A DNA stretch of 64,000 bases from contig JAHLMK010000004.1 of the NCBI GenBank assembly GCA_019915135.1, forward strand, positions 2,046,001 to 2,110,000, written 5' to 3'. A model generated the notes under the pieces. It saw only the letters and a program-made list of their open reading frames with translations. It ran no database searches and was not told the origin of the DNA. Both the position numbers and the translations under genes were made by a program. The first letter of the stretch is position 1. Each line of letters opens with the position of its first letter. The DNA is from Strobilurus pachycystidiatus (lineage: Eukaryota > Basidiomycota > Agaricomycetes > Agaricales > Physalacriaceae). Shown here one piece after another: positions 55,647 through 64,000 of the stretch.

Positions 55647-58600
55647 AGAGCGAGTCTTCCAGTCCCCCTTCCTCGGGTCCATGGACCAATCGATTCAGTA
55701 GTCTACTTGTTGAAGCCAGTGACAGTAGTAACGAACAATCCGATCCCATGGACTTCGACGAACCAAAACCCTCGCGTGAAAGAAAGAACAAAATAGCCAA
55801 AAAGGGAAGTTCGCGGATCAAACCCATCAAGCACGTCCGCGGGACCCTCCCTTTCATCTGGCACGAAATGCAGGTTAACCCCCGCCAAGCTCTCAAAGTA
55901 CTCCGGAAATACGCTCGGACTGATAGGGAGTCCGAGGTCACCCAGGAGGCGGTCCAGGACATCTTGGGCCTGGACTCCCGCCACGCCCAAGCAGCTATCC
56001 AGGAATTCCGACAACCTCGTCGTTGGATTCGATCTACACGCCCGGGGCGCTGTATGAAAATCCCCATCACCCTCAAATTCCTGAATAGTGGCAAGGCCCT
56101 CACTGTGGTCGCCCTCATCGACTCCGGAGCTACCGGAGCCTATGTCAATCGAGACTTCGCCGAAAACGAAGGAATGGACACCCAACGACTGCCACGCCCC
56201 ATCGCTGTGTCCAACGTCGACGGAACCCCCAACAATAACGGGCCAATAGAGCAGATCGTGGATCTGCGGGTCGTAACCGACAACGAACACGAAGATGTTT
56301 TCACGTTCGCAGTGACTAACACCGGCGACGTCGACATTATCCTGGGATACGAATGGCTGAAAAAGCATAATCCCGAGGTCGACTGGGTCAAGGGAACCCT
56401 GGCGTTCACGAGGTGTCCGCCAGAGTGTCAACGACGCCAGGCTCGCCGCGTATGGCGAGAAGAAGATGAAGAAGATCTCGAGGAGGGAGATCGAATTCTA
56501 GTCGTGAAGATGTGGGACGTCCCGCAGAATTGGTACGGGCAAAGAAAGCTCGACGCGGAACGAATCCGCGCTTTCGCCACTAAATCGACCCAGTTAGCGG
56601 GGGACCAAGCAAAAGCTAAGGGCGAGGCGCCCTTAGAAGAACTCGTTCCCCCGCAATATTTAGAGGAATTCCGACGGGTGTTCGAGAAAACCGAGTTCGA
56701 TCGGTTGCCGGAGCGTAGGAAGTGGGACCACGCTATCGAACTTAAACCCGACGCAACGGAGTTCAAGGGGAAGATATACCCCCTCGCCCCCTCCGAACAG
56801 GTGGAACTCGACAAGTTCATCGAAGAACACCTCCAGTCAGGGAGAATCCGCGTCTCCAAATCCCCCTACGCCTCTCCATTCTTCTTCGTCAAGAAGAAAG
56901 ACGGGCGCCTCCGCCCCATCCAAGACTATCGCCAGCTCAACACCATGACGGTGAAGAACTCGTACCCCCTTCCCCTCCTCTCCGACGTCCTTCACAAACT
57001 ACGAAACGCGAAGCTGTTTTCTAAACTGGACGTTCGGTGGGGATACAACAATGTCCGCATCGTCGAAGGCGACGAACATAAAGCCGCCTTCATCACCAAC
57101 CGAGGACTCTTTGAGCCTCTAGTCATGTTCTTTGGACTAACAAATAGTCCGGCAACATTCCAGACCATGATGAACGACCTGTTCCACGATTTGATCTTGC
57201 GCGGCAAGGTGATCGTATACATGGACGACATCCTGGTGTTCACCGAGGGCATCGATGAACATCGACAGGTTATGAAGGAGGTCCTACGCATCCTTCAAGA
57301 CAACAATCTCAGCGTACAAGGATCCAAATGCGATTTCGAGAAATCAGAAGTGGAGTACTTGGGACTGATTGTGGGGAACGGACAGTTCCGTATGGATCCT
57401 GTCAAAGTCGAGGGTGTTAGGGCGTGGCCCACACCCAGAACCGTCAAAGAGGTCCAATCCTTCCTCGGATTCGCCAACTTCTACCGGCGGTTCATCGAGG
57501 GGTTTGCACAGGTAGCAAAGCCCCTCCACTCCCTCTCGAAGAAGGATATCCCCTGGAGATGGGGAGACGCGGAGGAGGAAGCCTTCGCGGATCTGAAGGA
57601 ACGAAGGGTCGCTACCGCATCGAGGTGGACGCATCGGAATTCGCAACGGGCGGCGTCTTAAGCCAGGAGCAAGACGGCAAGACGGTCCCCATCGCATTCA
57701 TGTCCAAATCACTGAGTCCCGCGGAGCGAAACTACGACATACACGACAAGGAGATGTTGGCCATCATGAGAGCCCTGGCCGACTGGAGGCATTACGTTCT
57801 CGGAGCACCGGAACCAACCCTCATCCTGACGGATCACAAGAACCTCGAAGTTTTCATGCAGGCCAAGAAGCTTAATCGCCGCCAGGCACGGTGGTCACTC
57901 GACCTGGCGGAATACAACTTCACGCTGGTTCACCGCCCGGGGGCGCAGAACAAAAAGGCCGATCTCTTGTCGAGACGACAAGGACATGAGAGGGGGGCGG
58001 ACGACAACCGCGACACCGTATTACTCAAAAAGGAATATCTCAGCCGCATCTTCGCCACGCCGATCTCGATTGACGATTATAACCATATTCGGGCAATGGA
58101 TGAAGTCACGATCGCCACCGAAGGGAACGACTTTATGGACCGAATAATCGCCGCGAAGGACGAGTGGGAGGAGAAAGTGAAGAAGATGGTCGGGAAGACC
58201 GTAGAAGATAAGGGAGGATACCTTACCAAAGAAGGACTACTCTATGTCCCGGCCAACCGCACACTACGCCAACGAATCATGCGGCAACATCACGACACCG
58301 CAATAGCGGGCCACCCTGGACGATTCCAAACCACGGAGTTAGTGCTACGGAACTATTGGTGGCCCGGACTATACGCAGACGTGGCGCGTTATTGTAACGG
58401 ATGCCTCGACTGTCAGAGGACCAAATCGTCCCGACAACTCAAAGTCGGACAACTGCAACCTAACGAGATCCCCTCGGCGCCCTGGCAGCATATCAGCGTC
58501 GACCTAATCGTCAAACTCCCCGAGTCCCTCGGATACGACTCCATCATGGTAGTGGTCGACCGATTTACGAAGATGGCAAGGTTCATGCCCACCACCACTC

Positions 58601-59520
58601 ACATTACGGGAGAAGGAGCAGCGAGGCTGTTCCAGGATCACGTCTGGAAGGACTTCGGATTCCCGATAAGTGTCATCAGTGATTGAGGAGGCCAATTCGT
58701 GGGCCAGTTCACCACGGCACTATACCAAGGACTTGGCGTCAAACAGCGAGCATCCACCGCGTACCATCCACAGACAGACGGACAGACGGAACGTATCAAT
58801 CAGGAACTGGAACAGTACCTCCGCGTCTTCACCAATCACCAACAAAACGACTGGGCATCCTGGCTGTCCCAAGCGGAATTCTCTTATAACGACAAAGCCA
58901 GCTCGTCTACGAAGAAATCCCCCTTCCAACTGATGTATGGCATCAACCCGCTTCGAGGCACGGAACCCCGCACCGCCACCCGGAACGAGAGTGCGGACGA
59001 GTTCGTCACTCGCCTGGACAGGGCTCGGGAGGAAGCTCGCGCCGCCCTGACGGCCGCCGCCGCCACTATGAAGAGGTTTTACGACGAGAAACGACGACCG
59101 GATCCGGACTACAAAGTCGGGGACAAAGTACTTCTCGAGACCACCAATCTCAAGATCGATCGTCCCTCTATGAAACTCGCCGATAAACGATACGGGCCTT
59201 TCAAAGTCCTGAAGAAGATCGGTAAGGCATCGTATCGCATTCAACTCCCTGCCTCGTTCAAGATACACAATGTCTTCAACACGGTTTACCTCCGACCCTA
59301 CATCAAAGGATTCCCTCACCAGACCTATACGCGACCCGATCCCGTCATCGTGGATGACGAGGAACAATGGGAAGTCGAGAAAATCGTGGGGCACAAGAAG
59401 TTCCGTGGACGGACCCAATACCTCCTCAAATGGAAAGGATACCCCTAGAGGAGAACACTTGGACGTACGAAGCGGATATTCAAGCACCGGCCCTTCTCCG
59501 GGCTTATAAGAAGAGCGAAG
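55643..59520 (+). pseudogene. Chromovirus Pol, disabled
   Basis: Domains in order: aspartic protease (LIDSGATGAY, ~56113); reverse transcriptase (YPLAPSEQ to the YMDD motif, 57219-57230); RNase H (RIEVDASEFATG, ~57617; ILTDHKNLE); integrase with HHCC zinc module (~58290-58413) and DDE residues (SVDLIV, VISD, QTERINQ); chromodomain (WEVEKIVGHKKFRGRTQYLL, ~59370). Three lesions: a frame change with lost residues between RT and RNase H near 57600; an in-frame TGA at 58684-58686 directly after the second catalytic Asp of integrase; and a frame slip near 59446 inside the chromodomain, putting TAG after KGYP. Confidence 0.95.
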
Positions 59521-59618
59521 GGATCGTAGCCGACGTTCTACCAGCAGGGAGTCAGTCCCGATCGCAGCGTCGCGCTAAGATTCGCGCCATGGGGACATGC
59601 GCCTTGAAGAGGGGATAT

Positions 59619-60037
59619 TGTCATGACTTGACTGCGCCACCGACGCCTAGCCGATCGAAGGCGACGCCTGCGCGGGCGGGAGCAACGGTATCGCGCCCAT
59701 CGTCGGGATCTATCCGACGGCCGTCCGACGGTAGCACATGATGGCGGAGCTCGGCCGACGGGAAAGCGGGATCGGGCGGGATAGGGCGCGCTCCCGACCA
59801 ATCACGGGCGGGATGGCGCGATGACTCGTGCGATGACTCGGGAATGAGTCAGAGGGGCGCACTCGCGCCCATCGGGCGTCGGGCGTCGGGAACTGTATAA
59901 AAGAGTCAGTAGTCAGTAGAGTAGTTCTTCAGAGAACCGTTGTCTTTCCCCCGGGATTCAATACACCACCCTTTACATCGCTCTCCAGTCGTTGCCTCGT
60001 GCGCCCTCGCTATAGACGAATAGGCCCGACGCTGACA
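59619..60037 (+). repeat. 3' LTR
   Basis: Same 419-bp length and ends as the 5' LTR, followed immediately by AAGAT. Confidence 0.97.
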
Positions 60038-60087
60038 AAGATGGAGGTTATGATAGTGAAGCAGAGTGGTATTCTAGGTCAAATTAA

Positions 60088-60799
60088 TGTCATTAGTAGT
60101 AATATGTATAATTGTCGCATACTAGACCGCATAATTGTGATCCAGCGTCGATGGGATGGTGAAAGTGTCGAGCAAGCTGGTTTTGCCGTTAATTGAGGCC
60201 GATCACGCTTAGTCAGCGCACGAAATCTGAACAGCGCTTGCCGGTACTCACTATTATGCCGCTGTACCACACCTCAGTGCATGTCTGTGGCGCACTGTCT
60301 GCTAGATACTACATGTAGCTTCACCTAGATACTCGAGACATTGCCATGAAAATGACTTCTCTGCTCATTGAAAGTTCGGCACAAACAAGGCTGCTACCGA
60401 TCGGGCTTGAACCTGCGCCAGTCACAGTTGTCACATTTGTCACAAATGTGCTCACCCGCCCAATGGAGGGCACATAACTCCTCAGGCTGGTGCATCTAAG
60501 CGGGATTATGATTGAATATAGTAGATATAGTCTAGAACTAATTTTCTGCAAAGTATTGAAGACATCTGAGGAGCCTACATCCCGGAAAACAATTATTATT
60601 TATAATATCAAGGGCCTTCCTATTTTGGTTGTGATCTGACCAAACCGGACGTGCGCGCCGCGCGATCATCGATGTATGGTATATATGCACAACACACCAC
60701 ACACTGAGCACTGGTCGCATCGCTATCTTTACCAGCTCACTTGATACTGATCATAGTGTAGTATACAAGTGAATTTCATTGGAATACATAGTACATCTA
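60088..60799. other. Intergenic interval
   Basis: No gene seen. A small palindromic patch, CACATTTGTCACAAATGTG, lies near 60430. It should contain the ends of two convergent transcription units. Confidence 0.5.
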
Positions 60800-63595
60800 C
60801 TACTCATCAGCAGACTCAGCAGATTCAGATCTGTTAGTGTCATTGTCGTCGTGCTGCTCGTGCTCCGACAACTCGGAATCGGACTCAAATACAAGTGGTG
60901 GGAGATTGAGATCCTCACAGCGCTTATTGCACTGATGTTTCTTTACAAATTCCTTGATCGCTGTTGGTCCGCAGTCCGAGCAGCCCATTTTCCTATAGGA
61001 AAAGCGTCAGTTGTGAGATGTACGAAATGTTACAGTGTGAAGACTGACTGGCTTTCGGTATGGACTGTGATATCAAAGAGGTAATTGGTGCGTCTGCCCT
61101 CTTTGCTTGTTCCATATGCAGCTGGGTTGATTGTCAGAAGTCGGAACTAGAGATCCAAGGTCCAAGATGTACATACTTTGAATGTCTGCGAGAACGACCG
61201 CTCCATTGGTGATTGTATAGATGAAGTGAGTAAGGGCATTAAGAGTTGCGCCTGTCTTGGTGTTGTTGTTGGCAGGCCAGTCGCTACTTCCTGTCCATCT
61301 CTTCGAGGAGCTGAAGCGTCGAGGTTCCATGAAGTACAGAAGCCTGTCCCGTCCATCGTTGATCTTGCCATCCTTGAAGGTCTCGCCTTCGGCATCGTTA
61401 TCGTACTCATCCGCAGAAACACCAGAGGCTGGCGAAGGAACACCTGTTCCACCACTTCCATTCTTCACCAGCTCTTGCACGACACAAAAGTCGGTGGTAG
61501 CAATGCCTGAGAACAGTTTGTCTCAATGTGACATTCAATTGAAGAAAGGAATCACGTACTACAATCCACATCAACGCCACGCTCGACGCATTCATCATAA
61601 AACATCGAGAGCAAGCCTTTCATCAGTCCAGTCCGCAGGATGTCATGCATTACCTCTTCAACGTTCTTGTGAGGAGTGACCTCGACCCGCCAATCAGCAT
61701 TGATGCGATAGTAACGCTTTGCTACCCAGAGACCTTGTTCAAAGCCCGTCACCTAGAGTACCATAATCAGAGGAAGTGCGAACAGAAAGCGAAGTTGACT
61801 CACATTGAAGACAAGCTTCATCATACCTTTGTCAAATGGCGTGTCCTCAATAGAACAGGAGCTGTAATCATCAATGTCCGCCCATGTAGTGAAGGTTTGA
61901 ACACCACAAAATACACCGTGCTCCCTCTGAACGACGGATTCTGATGTGCCCTTCCTGAACAGTACCGATGTGGTAGAAGGAGCATCTAAGCGGAAAGCCG
62001 AAGTCAGGCCACCAGTAGCTCCGGTGGTGCGAGTTCGAGTGGATGGTCGGATAGCTGTCAAACTTGGTAAGTATCCTCATCAGAACTGAGCTTGATACTA
62101 GCGCTAGCGTACCAGAGACACTTCGAAAAGCAGAGGTATCTGTACCACTTCGACGCCGCTTGCCCTTTCCAGTTGATGTTCCGGAAGAAAGTGTACTCAA
62201 TTTCGCTTGCTTGAAGGTCTTATAGGCCTTATTTGGGATAAAGTGCGGAACAGAGATTTCAACGGAGGGTTGGCCTTCTGAATCAATGCTGACCACTGCA
62301 GTGCGGTCCAAAAACTGAGGATTGTTAAGTAAAGCCCCGCCACTAATCAGACATCATGACCTCACCTTCATAATGTCAATGAGTGCGCGCAAACACATGT
62401 GGTTGCCTGTCGCCTTCTTGAGAGAAGGATGCAAGATCTTGTACATCGAGTTGTCTGGCATTGAGTGGTGTCGCTGATAGAACTGACCAATAGTTCCAGC
62501 GTCACTGTTCTCCAAGATAGGCGTGTTAGGGTACCAGCGGATAATGATGTCCTCTGGCTCAAGACTGGATGAACAAGCGTCATCCCAGAGAACACTCATG
62601 TGCGCTACAACTACGCTCTTGAACTCTAATTCATACATGTCAGCGTTCAAGTTATGATGTCAACATATGAGAAGCACATACCATCGAAGGACATCGACTC
62701 GGACACGCTAGTAATCAACGTTCCAATGATCGGTATCTCCTCCAGCTTGGCACCCGCCTGAATAACCGGAGGAAGATGAACCTTGACATAGCTCGAGGAG
62801 CCAGCTTCAGAGCGAATGGTGTTGAGGGAGGCAGTATCCAACATGGTTGTTGACGTGCGACCTTTGCCAAAGCGTGCTCGCGTCGCGAGGGACCGGTTTG
62901 CAGCATTTTGATTTCCCAATTGCTGCAGAAGCTGTCGGTTATTGAGCTGAGCGCTGCCGTTGAGATCAAGTCTGGCGCTGGCGCCGTTAGCACTAACAGA
63001 GAAGCCACCACCGCCATTGAAGCTGTACTGCTGCAGGAAAGGAGCCGGAGGAGGAGGACCCATTGAAGAAGGCGGCGGCGGCGGTGGTTGCTGCTGCTGC
63101 TGTGTCTGTTGCTGCTGCTGCATCTGCAACTGCTGCAACTGCGACTGCGACTGCTGCTCAGCTAGTAGCGTGGCGTAATGCGCTGATGGAATGGTTAACC
63201 CGATGAAAAGATCAATAACAGACACCAATATACCTTGCAAAGTATTGAGACAGCCAGGGCAGTACTGATCCTCGGGCGCCATGTTGCGAATCACGGCGGC
63301 ACAGCCGCGACAATAATTCCAGACTGCCAGTTCTAGCACAATATAAATATGAGTCATCCAGAGGGGCAAGAATACGTCTATATACCTTCTTTTCAGCTAG
63401 TTCATCCTCCGTAGCAGCCTTAAGAAAGATGCACCGAGCGCATGCACCACTCGTGTCCTTCAAGGCAAAGACCTGGCGGCATTGGGTACCAGTGACATTG
63501 TCCGTACACAGGGCATGTTTGTTTTCCTCGAGAAGATGCTGAACGATGGCCTGAAGAGCGTCGGGAGTAAGTAGAGGATGAGAAAGCTGAGACAT
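60800..63595 (-). CDS. Fungal alpha-kinase (MHCK/EF2K-like) domain protein
   Basis: Atypical serine/threonine kinase of a family expanded in agaricomycetes. Minus strand, ATG 63595 to TAG 60802-60800, about ten exons, all open. Exon 1 is 63595..63376 and exon 2 starts at 63332. The N-terminus has paired Cys modules (CARC; NYCRGC; YCPGC), then a Gln/Pro-rich linker (CAG-type repeats, 63060-63170). The kinase part includes GLWVAKRYYRI (the candidate ATP-anchoring Lys), FCVVQELV, PSPASGVSADE, ALTHFIYTITNGAVVLADIQ and LFDITVHTE. It ends with GCSDCGPTAIKEFVKKHQCNKRC, where the H-x-C-x3-C matches the zinc-binding close of alpha-kinases. The Gly-rich loop is represented only by GCSDCG, so activity is not certain. 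An acidic tail follows. Confidence 0.85.
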
Positions 63596-64000
63596 GATGG
63601 GCTAAGTATAATGAGAATGAAAGAGGTGTACAACACACGCATTATATACTTACGCCCCGCATGTACCGCGTTGGGGCTGCAGTCCTATCTTGGCCATGAA
63701 TGGTCGCCACGAAGCCCCAACAAGATAAACAAAGTGACAAACAAAGAGACAAATAAGGTCCATTCAGTGGCCAAGAGTAGTAGTGGTCAACAAACTAGGT
63801 CACCTTTGATCACCTATTTGGGACGCAAAGTCCTGATCGGATCTTTCCGAACAAGGGTGCGCCTTACCATGGTCACTTGTTGTTTCGAATTCGAACAATA
63901 ACAATTGGACGCGCTTTGCTTTGCACCTTGCTATCTATCTGACAATGGTCATTGGGGCATTGCTATTGTTCCATTGTACTGTTGTGTATTGTGATGACGG
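63596..64000. other. Upstream region of the alpha-kinase gene
   Basis: No gene seen; presumably the promoter and leader of the minus-strand kinase gene. Confidence 0.5.

Larger units (their letters stand above)
54092..60037 (+). mobile_element. Ty3/gypsy chromovirus LTR retrotransposon
   Basis: 5946 bp with two 419-bp LTRs (TG...CA), flanked by the 5-bp duplication AAGAT (54087..54091 and 60038..60042). It encodes gag with a CCHC knuckle, then protease, reverse transcriptase, RNase H, integrase and a C-terminal chromodomain. The order RT-RH-IN with a chromodomain places it in the chromoviruses. The LTRs differ at three sites, all transitions, so the insertion is recent. Pol is broken in three places, so the copy is non-autonomous. 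Confidence 0.97.
51192..60087 (+). pseudogene. Transposon-type gene interrupted by a chromovirus
   Basis: Exon 1 is 51192..51939 and exon 2 starts at 51993. The frame is open to 54091, where an LTR retrotransposon enters, and resumes at 60043..60087 (GGYDSEAEWYSRSN then TAA). Without the insert it is 963 residues. The N-terminus is basic and then a long coiled coil (about residues 60-140). The body holds HVTGWHSDHAEDQKKL, DLFIWGGCCMHKSMN, FKGG and GAIFRHKDRKRGQQDTLRYF. Conserved Asp/His/Cys positions and its resemblance to agaricomycete repeat families suggest a transposase-like role, but I cannot name the superfamily. The insertion replaces the last 14 residues with LTR-encoded ones ending at 54373, so a near-complete protein could still be made. 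Confidence 0.7.

Noticed and set aside
55703..56431. 242-residue minus-strand frame within pol
   Set aside because: It is antisense to the protease-linker region of the retrotransposon, without independent support.

Overview
The window is nuclear DNA from a basidiomycete fungus, most likely an agaricomycete. Genes are broken by many 40-70 nt GT-AG introns with CTRAY-type branch sites. The families seen (TALE homeobox, Cdc11/Nud1 septation scaffold, YKT6, fungal alpha-kinase, Tnp2 transposase, chromovirus Ty3/gypsy, EN-RT LINE, TET/JBP dioxygenase) fit that group. About half of the sequence is mobile or decayed-mobile DNA.

Layout. 0.6-1.8 kb: TALE homeobox regulator. 3.1-6.6 kb: intact nine-exon transposase-like gene. 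8.0-8.4 kb: truncated YKT6 pseudogene. 11.9-17.0 kb plus 31.2-32.1 kb: one non-LTR retrotransposon (LINE). Its ORF2 is cut in two by a 14,171-bp CACTA-type DNA transposon (16999-31169) with CACTGCGTTT inverted ends and a 3-bp TCT target duplication. The CACTA element carries five apparently intact genes: an unrecognised protein, a Tnp2 transposase, a TET/JBP-like 2-oxoglutarate dioxygenase, a protein ending in two VIDLT SUMO-interaction-like motifs, and a small unknown protein. Two 62-bp palindromes bounded by TTAGGG-type motifs sit upstream of two of these genes.

33.8-37.7 kb: a multi-pass membrane protein with ankyrin repeats. Downstream of the ankyrin exons is an array of 32 consecutive intron-like units separated by exactly 3 nt. 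Every 3-nt piece lies in phase 0, the splice-site parts of the units are conserved, the triplets vary, and a final exon with a stop codon follows in frame. I read this as a gene with 32 one-codon micro-exons encoding a variable tail. It is the strongest candidate here for an undescribed system.

40.2-46.8 kb: a septation-initiation scaffold gene (Cdc11/Nud1 type), flanked on both sides and in both orientations by decayed copies of its own promoter and 5' exons. 47.3-48.6 kb: a small non-autonomous inverted-repeat element. 51.2-60.1 kb: a 963-residue transposon-type gene interrupted near its 3' end by a 5.9-kb chromovirus with 419-bp LTRs, 3 LTR differences, an AAGAT target duplication and a broken pol. 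60.8-63.6 kb: intact alpha-kinase gene on the minus strand.

The two nested insertions show themselves independently. Removing either element together with one copy of its target duplication restores the interrupted reading frame exactly. No rRNA, tRNA or CRISPR features were seen.
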